In this document: in pieces, positions 10,642 through 19,213 of the stretch
Numbering within the stretch: the first letter of the stretch is position 1
Layout of the letters: each line of letters opens with the position of its first letter
Origin: Roseateles subflavus
Lineage (GTDB): Bacteria > Pseudomonadota > Gammaproteobacteria > Burkholderiales > Burkholderiaceae_C
Direction: 5' to 3'
Length of the DNA: 64,000 nt
Assembly: GCF_030285365.1 (NCBI RefSeq)
Contig: NZ_JASVDS010000002.1
Span: 1,080,519-1,144,518, forward strand
Made by a program: the position numbers and the translations under genes
The notes under the pieces: generated by a model
The model's input: the letters and a program-made list of their open reading frames with translations, nothing else
The model's database searches: none
What the model was told of the DNA's origin: nothing

Positions 10642-10698
10642 CCTCGGCACCGCACCAGGCTCGTGCGGCGATCGCCGCAGCGGAAGCTTCCTGCCCGA

Positions 10699-12495
10699 TC
10701 AGGCGGCCATCACGTAGACGCTCTGCTTCGAGTGCTTGGCATGGCGCTTGGCGTTGGCCGCGGCACTGGCGACGTCCTCGGCGCGATGCAGGGCGCCCGG
10801 GCTGATGCAAACGACGCCCAGGCTGATCGTGGTGCAGGGGTGGAAGCGCAGGTTGCCGTGGCGGTCCTCGGCCATGATGCCGCCCGCGGCGAGGGCCTCG
10901 GGGTCGAACAGGCCGCGTGCCAGCTCGTTGAAGCGGGTGCAGATCTGCTCGCAGCGCGTCTCCCAGTCATCGCTCTGGAACAGGATCACGAAGTCGTCGC
11001 CGCCCACGTGGCCGAGGAAGTCGCGCTGGCTGTCGCAGTGGCTGCTCATCACACGGGCCGCCAGGCGAATCATCTCGTCTCCGCGCCAGTAGCCGTAGAG
11101 ATCGTTGTAGGGCTTGAAGTGGTTGAGATCGGCGTAGGCGGCGACGAAGCTGCGGCCGCTGCTCAGCAGGCGCCCGATGTGCTGGCTGATGGGGATGTTG
11201 CCGGGCAGGAAGGTCAGCGGATTCGCATGGCGTGCCGCCTCGATGCGTGCCTCGGTCACCGAGCGCACCAGGTGCTCGCCCGTCCCCAGGCCCAGGTAGC
11301 GTCCCTCGCGAGTGATGATGAAGCCCTCGCGCAGGTAGCGCTGGTCGGCGGAGGTGAGCACGCGGGTCAGCGCGTCCAGCCCGGTCTGGGCATCGACCGT
11401 CAGCGGCGAGGTGTTGGCGAACAGCGTGCAGGCGTGGCGACCGTAGAGGTCGTTGAAGAAGGGCTTGGCCCACCGGTTGATGAACTGGCTGCGATCGACC
11501 AGGGCCACCGGCTGCTCCTGCGCATCCAGCACCGCGACGGCCTGCTGGCTCTCGTGCTCGTTGAAGAAGCGGTAGAGCTGCTCGTGCGTCGTTGCCTGGC
11601 TGACGGCCGGCAGCTGCTGGGCCAGGTGGTCCGCGGTGATGCCCGGGCCGCCCGCGCGGCGCAGCTCGGGCAGCACGGCGATGTCGGCGCTGACCAGCAC
11701 CGCACGGGCACCGGCCGGCAGCTCGCGCGCGCCGGCCTCGCTCGGCCGGCCCAGCAGCCATCCCTGTCCGTACGACACGCCCAGGTCCCGCAGCACGCGC
11801 AGCTCCTCGGCCTGCTCGATGCCTTCGGCCACGAGCTGCGCGCCGAAGGTCTCGGCCAGTTGCAGCAGGGCGCGGAAGGTCTGCAGTTTCTCGGCATGCG
11901 CGGGCAGGTGCTGGGTGAAGTATTTGTCGATCTTCACCAGATTGGGCTGGATCTCGGACCACAGGCGCAGGCTGGAGCGCCCGTCGCCGAAGTCGTCCAG
12001 GGCGATGCCCACGCCCAGCCGGCGCAGGCGCACGAGGCCGCGGCGCAGGCTGTCGATGTCGTGCACGCGCTCGTGCTCGGTGAGCTCCACGACGATGTCG
12101 GACGGCGTGATGCCATAGCGCTCGCACAGCCCGAGGCCGCGCTGCCAGTGCTGGTCGCTCAGGGCCAGGCTCAAGGCGCCGGCGGAGATGTTGATGAAGA
12201 GCTTGCCCGGCAGGCGCGCCTGCGCCCAGTCGCGCATGGCCAGCAGGGCGCAGCGCACCTCCAACTCGACGCTCAGTCCCTCGCGCCGCCCGGCCTCGAA
12301 CAGGGCGTCGGGAAACTCCAGGGGCGAGCCCTCGGGGCCTCGGACCAGGGCCTCATGGCCGTGGATGCTGCTGCAGTCGAGGGCGGCGATGGGCTGGAAC
12401 AGGGTGCGCAATTGCTCGCCGTCGATCAGGTCGCGGACGCGCAGGGCCGGGGGAACCGGACGTAGAAGGGGGAGGGCCGCTGGCATGCCCGGCAC
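10699..12495 (-). CDS. EAL-GGDEF hybrid c-di-GMP signalling protein with central CBS-like region
   Basis: The N-terminal EAL domain (about residues 25-260) keeps EALVR, ELTEHE, DDFGDGRSS, KIDKYF and VAEGIEQ, so phosphodiesterase activity is plausible. A middle stretch (about 290-420) with HLAQQLPAVSQATT and AVLDAQEQPVALVDR looks like a CBS pair. The C-terminal GGDEF domain has GGDDF near residue 498, one residue from consensus. A GTG at 12495 is taken as start because GGAGG stands nine bases before it. ATG at 12486 is the alternative. It is 112 bases downstream of cheB on the same strand, so it may be part of the chemotaxis transcription unit. Confidence 0.88.
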   Translation of the reverse strand: MPGMPAALPLLRPVPPALRVRDLIDGEQLRTLFQPIAALDCSSIHGHEALVRGPEGSPLEFPDALFEAGRREGLSVELEVRCALLAMRDWAQARLPGKLFINISAGALSLALSDQHWQRGLGLCERYGITPSDIVVELTEHERVHDIDSLRRGLVRLRRLGVGIALDDFGDGRSSLRLWSEIQPNLVKIDKYFTQHLPAHAEKLQTFRALLQLAETFGAQLVAEGIEQAEELRVLRDLGVSYGQGWLLGRPSEAGARELPAGARAVLVSADIAVLPELRRAGGPGITADHLAQQLPAVSQATTHEQLYRFFNEHESQQAVAVLDAQEQPVALVDRSQFINRWAKPFFNDLYGRHACTLFANTSPLTVDAQTGLDALTRVLTSADQRYLREGFIITREGRYLGLGTGEHLVRSVTEARIEAARHANPLTFLPGNIPISQHIGRLLSSGRSFVAAYADLNHFKPYNDLYGYWRGDEMIRLAARVMSSHCDSQRDFLGHVGGDDFVILFQSDDWETRCEQICTRFNELARGLFDPEALAAGGIMAEDRHGNLRFHPCTTISLGVVCISPGALHRAEDVASAAANAKRHAKHSKQSVYVMAA

Positions 12496-12607
12496 TGTGG
12501 CCGGCCTCCGTGACAGGGCGACGACGCCGATCCCGCGCTGATGCGAAAGGAGCCTCGCCGTGACAAAGTTGGCGCCCGGCACCCGCGCACGGCGGGTGCG
12601 GCGGGGG

Positions 12608-13702
12608 TCACACCCGGTTGGTCGAGAAGCCGGCGGTGCTGCGCAGCCGCTCGATGAGGCGGGGCGCGATCTGGCTGAGCGGCAGGATCTCGTCCGCCGC
12701 ACCGGCATTGATGGCCTCGCGCGGCATGCCGAAGACCACGCAGGTGGCCTCGTCCTGCACGAAGTTGTAGGAGCCGGCGTCCTTCATGACCTTCATGGCG
12801 CGGGCGCCGTCGGCTCCCATGCCTGTCAGCATGATGCCCAGGGCGTTCGGCCCGACGACACGGGCGGCGGAGCTGAACAGCACCTCGACCGACGGCTTGT
12901 GCCGGTTGACGGGCTCGCCGTCCTGCACGCGGGCAATGTAGTTTGCGCCCGAGCGTTCCACGCTCAGGTGCATGCCGCCCGGGGCGATGTAACCATGGCC
13001 GGGCAGGATGCGCTCGCCGTCCTGCGCTTCCTTCACTCGGATCTTGCACAGGCCGTCCAGCCGCGCGGCGTAGCTCTTGGTGAAGCCCGGCGGCATGTGC
13101 TGCGTGATGACGACGGCCGGGCTGTCGGGCGGCAGGTTGACCAGCACGTCCTTGGTGGCCTCGGTGCCGCCCGTGGAGGCGCCGATGAAGATGATCTTCT
13201 CCGTCGACAGCCGCCCGATGTTGGCGATGGTGACGGGCTTGGGCGCCACCGGCGCCTCGCCCGGCGCCGCGGCGGGCGCGGGGGCATGGTGGCGCCGGAT
13301 GTGGGCCTTGGAAGCCACGCGGATCTTGTCGGTGATGTCCTGGGCCAGCAGGCGGATGCCGTCAGCCACGCCGATCTTGGGCTTGGCCACGAAGTCGATC
13401 GCGCCGAGCTCGAGCGCCTTGAGCGTCACCTCGGCGCCGCGCTCGGTCAGCGTGGACACCATCACCACCGGCATCGGCCGCAGGCGCATGAGGCGGGACA
13501 GGAAGTCCAGTCCGTCCATCTTGGGCATCTCGACGTCCAGCGTGATGACGTCGGGATCAAGGTTGCGGATCATCTCGCGGGCCGCGAGCGGGTCGGCGGC
13601 CGCGCCGATGCATTCCATGTCCGGCTGGCGGTTGATGATCTCGGTGAGGATGCTGCGCACCAGTGCGGAGTCATCGACCACCACGACTTTGGTCTTGGCC
13701 AT
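12608..13702 (-). CDS. cheB: Chemotaxis methylesterase/glutamine deamidase CheB
   Basis: The 364-residue protein has an N-terminal receiver (acid pair Asp10-Asp11, phospho-acceptor Asp56 in [13 protein letters not shown] at 107-108), a Pro/Ala-rich linker, and the methylesterase domain with Ser176 in GASTGGTEA, His202 in TQHMPPGF and Asp in MGADGA. It removes methyl groups from chemoreceptors after phosphorylation by CheA. It lies in a cheR-cheD-cheB run. No cheA, cheW or receptor gene is in the window, so these must be encoded elsewhere, perhaps beyond this island. Confidence 0.98.
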   Translation of the reverse strand: MAKTKVVVVDDSALVRSILTEIINRQPDMECIGAAADPLAAREMIRNLDPDVITLDVEMPKMDGLDFLSRLMRLRPMPVVMVSTLTERGAEVTLKALELGAIDFVAKPKIGVADGIRLLAQDITDKIRVASKAHIRRHHAPAPAAAPGEAPVAPKPVTIANIGRLSTEKIIFIGASTGGTEATKDVLVNLPPDSPAVVITQHMPPGFTKSYAARLDGLCKIRVKEAQDGERILPGHGYIAPGGMHLSVERSGANYIARVQDGEPVNRHKPSVEVLFSSAARVVGPNALGIMLTGMGADGARAMKVMKDAGSYNFVQDEATCVVFGMPREAINAGAADEILPLSQIAPRLIERLRSTAGFSTNRV

Positions 13703-13723
13703 TGCTCTTTCCCTCGTTGCGCG

Positions 13724-14392
13724 TCAGAACAGGTCGATGGAACCGCCGGTGGCGACCACGGGCTGGGCCTTCTGGGCGGCGGCGCGATCTTGCTGCAGCA
13801 GGGCGTCGGTGTTGGTGGGGGCGAGGCGCTTGACCATGGCCTTGCCGCTGTGGGGCAGGAAGCAGACCTTGCGGGGATAGACGTCCATCACGTCCTTCGA
13901 AACCACGGGAATGCGTTCCAGCTTGAGGTAGTCCAGCACGAAGTTGGTGTTGCGCTCACCGACGTTGATGGTGTTCATCCCGCTGATGACGGCGCCGCCG
14001 CCAAAGATCTTGGCTTCCATGCGGCCCTTGGACGCGCCGCGCTTCATCATCTCGTTGATCAGCAGTTCCATGGCGAAGGAGCCGTAGCGTCCCGAGTCCC
14101 CGGCACCCTCGGGCAGCATGAAGTGGTTCATGCCGCCGACCTGCGCGTGGCGGTCCCACAGGCAGGCCGCGATGCAGGAGCCCAGCGTGGTCATGACCAG
14201 CAGGTCTTCCGTGTCGACGAAGTACTCGCCGGGCAGGACCTTCACGGCGGCATTCTTGAAGTGCGCGTCGTAGAAGAAGAAGGACGCCTCGCCCTGCTTG
14301 CGGGGCACGGCTTTCAGCTGGGCCACACGCGCGGCGCCAACGCCGCTGGCCTGCAGGGCGCTGACGGCTGAGGTGGGGGAGGGCGTGCTCAT
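13724..14392 (-). CDS. cheD: Chemoreceptor glutamine deamidase CheD
   Basis: The 222-residue protein has the CheD core: GEYFVDTEDLLVMTTLGSCIAACLWD, with the catalytic cysteine in LGSC, then GGMNHFMLPEG carrying the histidine, and RMEAKIFGGGAVI. CheD deamidates receptor glutamines and can interact with CheC or CheY-P. N- and C-terminal extensions are short. It lies 21 bases upstream of cheB and 55 bases downstream of cheR. Confidence 0.97.
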   Translation of the reverse strand: MSTPSPTSAVSALQASGVGAARVAQLKAVPRKQGEASFFFYDAHFKNAAVKVLPGEYFVDTEDLLVMTTLGSCIAACLWDRHAQVGGMNHFMLPEGAGDSGRYGSFAMELLINEMMKRGASKGRMEAKIFGGGAVISGMNTINVGERNTNFVLDYLKLERIPVVSKDVMDVYPRKVCFLPHSGKAMVKRLAPTNTDALLQQDRAAAQKAQPVVATGGSIDLF

Positions 14393-14447
14393 GATGGTGT
14401 CTCGGCCAGAGGGCTCAGGAAGATGGAGGGGCGGGCCGGTGCCCGGC

Positions 14448-15302
14448 TCAGACGCGCTCGTAGATGGTCTTGCCGCGCAGTCGGAACAGGTCCTTGGATT
14501 CGGTGAAGTTCTCGGAGTGGCCGACGAAGAGCAGGCCCTGCGGACGCATCACCTTGTGGATGCGCTCCAGCACCTTGCGCTGCGTCGGGGCGTCGAAATA
14601 GATCATCACGTTGCGGCAGAAGACGATCTGGAAAGGCTCGCCCAGCTGCCACTGCGCATTCATCAGGTTCAGTGTCTTGAAGTCGATCCAGCGCTGCAAC
14701 TCCGGCTTGACGCGGATGCGGCCCTCGTTGGCGCCCGTGCCGCGCATGAAGAAGTTCTTGAGGCGCGCCTGGGACAGCCCGCGCGAATCGGCGTTGTAGA
14801 CGCCGCGGCGCGCGGTGTTGAGCACGTTGGTGTCGATGTCGCTGGCGACGATCTGCACCTGCGCATTGCTGCCGAGGGCCTCGGAGCAGGTCATGGCGAT
14901 GGAGTAGGGCTCCTCGCCCGTCGAGGCGGCGCAGCACCAGATGCGCACGGGCTTGCCGGCCAGCGGCCTGAGGTCGTCCAGCAGCGCGTGGAAGTGGTGT
15001 TCTTCCCGGAAGAAGGAGGTCAGGTTGGTCGTCAGACAGTTGACGAACTCCTGCCATTCCTGCTCGCTCTGCGCGCCGGTGGTGGATTCCAGCCACTGGA
15101 GGTAGTTGGCGAAGGAGGTGTGCCCGGTGTCGCGCAGGCGGCGGGACAGCCGGCTGTAAACCATGGCGTGCTTGCCGTCGTGCAGGCTGATCCCTGCATG
15201 CTGGTAGATCAGCTGGCGCACCCGATCGAAATCGCTGCGACTGAAACTGAACTCGTGGTCCACGGACTCGGCAACGGGGGACGCTGGCAGGGTGGGCCGC
15301 AT
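14448..15302 (-). CDS. cheR: Chemotaxis protein methyltransferase CheR
   Basis: This is a 284-residue SAM-dependent glutamate methyltransferase. The N-terminal helical domain (FDRVRQLIYQHAGISL...VYSRLSRRLR) is followed by the catalytic domain with WCCAASTGEEPYSIAMT (SAM loop), ASDIDTNVLNTARRG and CRNVMIYFD. The start at 15302 gives the usual CheR length. The open frame extends 60 residues further upstream without family similarity. A GCCGATAA sequence resembling the flagellar sigma-28 -10 lies just upstream (15326-15333). Confidence 0.95.
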   Translation of the reverse strand: MRPTLPASPVAESVDHEFSFSRSDFDRVRQLIYQHAGISLHDGKHAMVYSRLSRRLRDTGHTSFANYLQWLESTTGAQSEQEWQEFVNCLTTNLTSFFREEHHFHALLDDLRPLAGKPVRIWCCAASTGEEPYSIAMTCSEALGSNAQVQIVASDIDTNVLNTARRGVYNADSRGLSQARLKNFFMRGTGANEGRIRVKPELQRWIDFKTLNLMNAQWQLGEPFQIVFCRNVMIYFDAPTQRKVLERIHKVMRPQGLLFVGHSENFTESKDLFRLRGKTIYERV

Positions 15303-15325
15303 GGATATTGCTCGCTGCTCCTGGT

Positions 15326-15333
15326 TTATCGGC
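15326..15333 (-). promoter_or_regulatory. Possible sigma-28 (FliA) -10 element upstream of cheR
   Basis: The minus strand reads GCCGATAA, the exact flagellar sigma-28 -10 consensus, 24 bases before the cheR ATG. No TAAA-type -35 is found at the expected 15-16 base spacing, so the match is partial. Confidence 0.25.
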
Positions 15334-15497
15334 AAGGCCTTCTGAGGGGCCTGTCGAGTCGATTCTCGGGTGTTTTCCAGTATCTGTGAGCCCGCCGTGG
15401 CAAGAATGTAAAAACTAGGCAGGGAGAACTGGTCATTTCGTGCCAGTTTGCGCACTTGGGCGCTGATAGACTGCCCTCGCATCCTCAGGGGACGCTC

Positions 15498-16220
15498 TTG
15501 CCTTCCAGTTCAAGCCGCACACTCATCGACGTCCAGGACCTGCGCCTGGAGCCCGCGCTGCAATTGCTGCAGCAGGCTGGCGCCATGCTGCCGGACACCG
15601 AGCCCCACAGCGCCAACTGGCTGCAGGCCGTGATGGACGCCTTGTGCGACCTCTCCAGCAAGGATGCGCTCACCGGCCTGGTCAACCGCCGCAGCTTCGA
15701 GATGGCGATGTCGCGGGAGGTCGATCGCGTCGCCCGCTCCGGCGAACCGGCGCTGCTGCTGATCCTGGACATCGATCACTTCAAGGCCGTCAACGACACC
15801 CATGGCCACGCCGCCGGCGACCTCGTCATCCAGGCCGTGGCCAAGGCCCTCATGCAGACGGTGCGCCCCATGGACACCGTGGCGCGGGTCGGCGGCGAGG
15901 AATTCGCCATCATCCTGCCGAACTGCCCGGCGACCTTCGGCGTCACGGTGGCGGAACGCATCCGCGAGCAGGTGGAGGCCTTGTCGATCCAGGCCACGCC
16001 GGCACTGTCGCTCCATATCACGGTCAGCCTTGGCGGGGCCTTTGCGCCGCAATGGGTGAGGTCCTCGGCCTTGCTGTGGATGGAGCGCGCCGACCGCCAG
16101 CTGTACCGGGCCAAGGCGGAGGGGCGCAACCGCGCCTGCCTGGAAGCGCAGCCCGACTCCCTGGTCAGCGCCGATGAAAAAAGCATGTTGTTTGCCCTAA
16201 CGCAACAGGAAAGCGAATGA
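15498..16220 (+). CDS. GGDEF-domain diguanylate cyclase
   Basis: A 240-residue cytosolic protein with a full GGDEF domain: DALTGLVNRRSFE (about 55-67), DIDHFKAVNDTHGH, and active-site GGEEF. The short N-terminal helix gives no known sensor. It should make c-di-GMP from two GTP. No ATG is suitable. The TTG at 15498 has AGGGG six bases upstream, while another TTG at 15456 has none, so 15498 is preferred. The stop overlaps the start of the FlhG-like ATPase (ATGA), which links the two in translation. No inhibitory RxxD site is seen five residues before GGEEF (the residues there are DTVARV). Confidence 0.88.
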   Translation: MPSSSSRTLIDVQDLRLEPALQLLQQAGAMLPDTEPHSANWLQAVMDALCDLSSKDALTGLVNRRSFEMAMSREVDRVARSGEPALLLILDIDHFKAVNDTHGHAAGDLVIQAVAKALMQTVRPMDTVARVGGEEFAIILPNCPATFGVTVAERIREQVEALSIQATPALSLHITVSLGGAFAPQWVRSSALLWMERADRQLYRAKAEGRNRACLEAQPDSLVSADEKSMLFALTQQESE

Positions 16221-17020
16221 GTACCACCCCAGCGCCTGCTGCATCTCCCGCCCGGCCCAGCCGCGGTGGCGCCCGGACCCTGGCCGTCACCAGCGGCAAG
16301 GGCGGCGTCGGCAAGACCTTCGTCACTGCCAACCTCGCCGCCGCGCTGGCGGCCCGGGGGCAGCGCGTGCTCGTGCTGGACGCCGACCTGGGTCTGGCCA
16401 ACCTGGATGTGGTGCTGAACCTGCATCCCAAGATCACGCTGCATGACGTCTTCACCGAGAAGGCGACCCTGGAGCAGGCCATCCTGCCGGCCCCTGGCGG
16501 CTTCCACGTGCTGCTCGCCGGCTCGGGCATGGTCGAGTATTCCCGGCTGACGCCCGAGGTTCGCGAGAAGCTCCTGCACATCATCGAGCTGGTGAAGCCC
16601 CGCTTCGACTGGGTCCTGCTGGACACGGGGGCTGGCATCTCCGACGTGGTGCTCTATTCGGTGTCGTTGGCCACCGACGTGCTGGTGGTGGCCACCCCCG
16701 AGCCGACCTCGCTGACGGACGCCTACGCCACTATCAAGGTGCTGGCCACCCAGCAGGACCGCCGGCATGTCGGCCTGGTGCTCAACCAGGCCTCGCGGCC
16801 GGGCGAGGGCAAGCTGATCTGCGGCCAGCTGCAGCAGGTCCTGCAGCGCTTCGTCAGCTCGGCGCCCGGCCAGGGCTTCAAGCTCGAGCTGCTGGGAGAG
16901 GTGAAGGCCGACGTTGCTGTGCGCCAGGCCGTGCTGAAGCGGCAGCTGCTGCTGGAACACTTCCCGGGCAGCGATGCCGCCCAGTCCATCAAGGCCCTCG
17001 CCAACCGCCTGCTGGGCTGA
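16217..17020 (+). CDS. FlhG/MinD-like P-loop ATPase
   Basis: This 267-residue SIMIBI ATPase has the deviant Walker A GKGGVGKT (about residues 28-35), DADLGLANLDVVL (switch I), LLDTGAGI (Walker B region) and LVLNQAS. The DxDLGLAN sequence is typical of FlhG (YlxH/FleN) flagellar number regulators, and also of MinD relatives. The C-terminal amphipathic membrane helix of MinD is not obvious. Coupling to a diguanylate cyclase and proximity to cheRDB favour a flagellar or polar-placement role. A chromosomal ParA role is less likely because no parB is nearby. Confidence 0.85.
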   Translation: MSTTPAPAASPARPSRGGARTLAVTSGKGGVGKTFVTANLAAALAARGQRVLVLDADLGLANLDVVLNLHPKITLHDVFTEKATLEQAILPAPGGFHVLLAGSGMVEYSRLTPEVREKLLHIIELVKPRFDWVLLDTGAGISDVVLYSVSLATDVLVVATPEPTSLTDAYATIKVLATQQDRRHVGLVLNQASRPGEGKLICGQLQQVLQRFVSSAPGQGFKLELLGEVKADVAVRQAVLKRQLLLEHFPGSDAAQSIKALANRLLG

Positions 17021-17104
17021 AGTCCGCGCCCAGGAGGCGCACCGCCCGCCAGGCGGAGGTGGCTGTGCCCGGCGTCCCTGTGGCCGCGCTGCTAAGCTGG
17101 CGGC

Positions 17105-17515
17105 ATGACTGACCAGGCTGACAACAAGGCGGCGCCGCGCAGCGCCTATGAATGGGTCGGCGGCGAGGATGCCGTGCGTGCCCTGGTGGATCGCTTCTAC
17201 GACCTCATGGACCTCGAGCCGGCCTATGCCGAGCTGCGTGCCCTGCATCCCACCGACATGGCCGGATCCCGGGACAAGCTGTTCTGGTTCCTGTGCGGCT
17301 GGCTGGGCGGCCCCGACCACTTCGTCGAGCGCTTTGGCCACCCTCGGCTGCGAGCGCGGCACATGCCCTTTCGCATCGGCATCCGCGAGCGGGACCAGTG
17401 GATGGCCTGCATGCGCCAGGCCATGACGGAGCTGGCACTCGACCCCTCCCTGCAGACCCGCCTGGACGAGGCCTTCATGGGCACCGCGGACTGGATGCGC
17501 AATATCGGCGGCTGA
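17105..17515 (+). CDS. Group II truncated hemoglobin
   Basis: The 136-residue 2-over-2 globin has EWVGGEDAVRALVDRFYDLM at the A/B helices, the Phe/Trp-rich CD-E region (FWFLCGWLGGPDHF), proximal histidine in RARHMPF, and Trp in DQWMACM (G8), a group II marker. Such proteins bind O2 and NO and are linked to oxidative or nitrosative stress. It is a single-gene unit as far as visible, converging on the TonB-like gene. Confidence 0.94.
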   Translation: MTDQADNKAAPRSAYEWVGGEDAVRALVDRFYDLMDLEPAYAELRALHPTDMAGSRDKLFWFLCGWLGGPDHFVERFGHPRLRARHMPFRIGIRERDQWMACMRQAMTELALDPSLQTRLDEAFMGTADWMRNIGG

Positions 17516-17563
17516 AGGGCCCCCGCCAGCCCGGGCGCGGACGCTCGAAGCACGAGACCCATG

Positions 17564-17600
17564 AAAAAGACGCCGAGGGGGCGAGCCCACCTCGGCGTCC
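17564..17600 (-). terminator. Rho-independent terminator of the TonB-like gene
   Basis: Perfect 10-base arms GACGCCGAGG/CCTCGGCGTC enclose 11 bases. On the minus strand the stem is followed by TTTTT, 25 bases after the stop at 17625. Confidence 0.9.
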
Positions 17601-17624
17601 GTTCGTCCGGGTGTCGGCGGCGGC

Positions 17625-18269
17625 TTACTGGATGTTGAACACGAATTCCTGCTCGAAGGCCTGGCTGCCGCGGCACTGGTAGGCCCCCAGCGCGGTCTGG
17701 ACGGCGTTCTGCAGGGCGCGCCGGCTGCGCGCGTCCATGCCGCCGGTGACGTTGAGGAACTGCACCTCCGCCACGCGGCCGGCCACCAGGTGCGCCTGCA
17801 CGCGGAAGCTGGCACGGCCGCTCCAGGTCACCGCAGGGACCTCCGGCATGGTCATGACGTCACAGACGGCCTCGGCGCGCAGCGGGCCGGCCGTGGGCGT
17901 GGCGCCAACGTCCCGGGTGCCCGGGATGCCCACGGTACCGCCCGTGCCGGGGCCGTCCACGGGTTTGCTGTGGGTCGCGGGATCGACGGTGATGGGCGAG
18001 ACCGGCATGTCGATCCGCACTTCGGTCGGGGGCACCACCGGCGTGATCACCGGGACGAACTCCACGGGGTGCGTCACCGGCGGCGGTGGCTCCACCGTGC
18101 GAGGCTTGTCCGGCATCTCGATGAGCGTGACCGGTGGCGTTTCCTTCTTGGTGAAGTGCGTGGTCAGGCCGGCGGCCAGGCCCCAGATGATGAAGGCATG
18201 GGTCACGATGACCAGGCCGATGCCCTTGGCGCTTCGCTTCGGGAGTTCGAGTGAATGCAAGTCGCTCAT
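17625..18269 (-). CDS. TonB-like energy-transducer protein
   Basis: A 214-residue protein with one N-terminal membrane anchor (GIGLVIVTHAFIIWGLAAGL, about residues 15-34), a proline-rich periplasmic linker with PPPPV and repeated PV/TPV, and a C-terminal TonB-like domain from about residue 135 (RVQAHLVAGRVAEVQFLNVTGGMD). It probably spans the periplasm to outer-membrane receptors. The start at 18269 is chosen because AGAGGA lies six bases before it, between this ATG and one at 18284. exbB and exbD are not adjacent, so it may borrow a remote ExbBD pair. Confidence 0.82.
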   Translation of the reverse strand: MSDLHSLELPKRSAKGIGLVIVTHAFIIWGLAAGLTTHFTKKETPPVTLIEMPDKPRTVEPPPPVTHPVEFVPVITPVVPPTEVRIDMPVSPITVDPATHSKPVDGPGTGGTVGIPGTRDVGATPTAGPLRAEAVCDVMTMPEVPAVTWSGRASFRVQAHLVAGRVAEVQFLNVTGGMDARSRRALQNAVQTALGAYQCRGSQAFEQEFVFNIQ

Positions 18270-18555
18270 GTGCGGTCCTCTCATGGCTGTCTGTGGAATG
18301 AGAACTACACGGTGACACCGTCCCGGGCGCCTGTCTGACGGACCGCCGGGAGTCGCCCGTCGGGTGTGCCGCAGGATCAGACTAACGAGATGGCCGCACG
18401 GGCGTCAATCGGGAATGCGCCGCAAGGCGGGAGTGTCGTGAGCCCATCACAAGTGGGGGGACTGCAAGCTGGCGTTCAGCTGTGAAGCGGATGCTCGATG
18501 GCTTCGATCCGCGGCCTCAATCCGCGGCCTCAATCCGCGGCATCGTTCCGGCGGC
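18270..18555. other. Intergenic region with a 13-bp tandem repeat
   Basis: No gene is seen. The unit ATCCGCGGCCTCA occurs twice perfectly and then in part (18507-18541), just past the stop of the Smr gene. The rest carries the upstream region of the TonB-like gene with no clear promoter boxes. Confidence 0.6.
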
Positions 18556-19212
18556 TCAGGGGCTGTTGAGCAGCACCATCAGCGCACCTGCGCCGCCATC
18601 GCTCGGGCGGGCCTGGACGAAGGCCAGGACTTCCTGCTTCTGCACGAGCCAGCGCCGCACCCGGGTCTTGAGCACGGGTTCGCGCCCGGGAGAGCCGTTG
18701 CCCTTGCCATGGACCACTCGCACGCAGCGCATGCCGCGCCGCGCGCTGTCGTGGATGAAGGTGCCGATGGCCTCGCGGGCCTGGTCGCGCCGCAGGCCGT
18801 GCAGGTCGATCTGCGCCTGCAGGGCCCAATGACCCCGGCGGAGCTTGCGCACGACCTCGAGGCTGACCTCGGGGCGGCGGAAGGACAGTGTCTCGTCCGT
18901 CTCGAGGAGGGACTCGACATCGAAATCGTCCGACAGCGCCTGCCGCAGGACGGCCTGCTCGTCGAGCTCACGCTGCCGTGGCTCGGGCAGTGGCGGGGCG
19001 CCGGCGAGGATCACCCGCCCGGTGTCGGGCAGCGGCGTCACCGGGCCGACGCTCAGCTCGAAGATGCGGGCCTCCCGCTCCATCAGCCGCCGCTGGGCGG
19101 CCTCGCGTTCGCGGCGGGCTTCCTCCTCGCGCTGGCGCCGCTGCAGCTCCTGGTGCATCGGGCCGAGGTCCTGCAGGCTGCGCAGGGCGGGGGTGTCGGG
19201 TTTGCGTCGCAT
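18556..19212 (-). CDS. Smr-domain nuclease-like protein
   Basis: The 218-residue protein has a charged coiled-coil N-terminus (QRRQREEEARREREAAQRR) and a C-terminal Smr domain from about residue 130, with the signature IDLHGL and VHGKGNGS. Stand-alone Smr proteins such as YdaL have endonuclease activity on DNA or RNA, and some act in ribosome rescue. It begins one base after the radC stop, so the two genes are surely cotranscribed. Substrate cannot be told from sequence. Confidence 0.9.
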   Translation of the reverse strand: MRRKPDTPALRSLQDLGPMHQELQRRQREEEARREREAAQRRLMEREARIFELSVGPVTPLPDTGRVILAGAPPLPEPRQRELDEQAVLRQALSDDFDVESLLETDETLSFRRPEVSLEVVRKLRRGHWALQAQIDLHGLRRDQAREAIGTFIHDSARRGMRCVRVVHGKGNGSPGREPVLKTRVRRWLVQKQEVLAFVQARPSDGGAGALMVLLNSP

Positions 19213-19213
19213 G

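Noticed and set aside
10664..10679. A terminator between hemW and the EAL-GGDEF gene
   Set aside because: TGCGGCGATCGCCGCA is a perfect palindrome, but it has no loop and no T-run.
15326..15360. A complete sigma-28 promoter before cheR
   Set aside because: Only the -10 matches. The sequence at the -35 distance does not resemble TAAA.
15303..15482. A 60-residue N-terminal extension of CheR up to 15482
   Set aside because: The extension has no CheR similarity and makes the protein longer than the family norm. The MRPTLP start at 15302 fits better.
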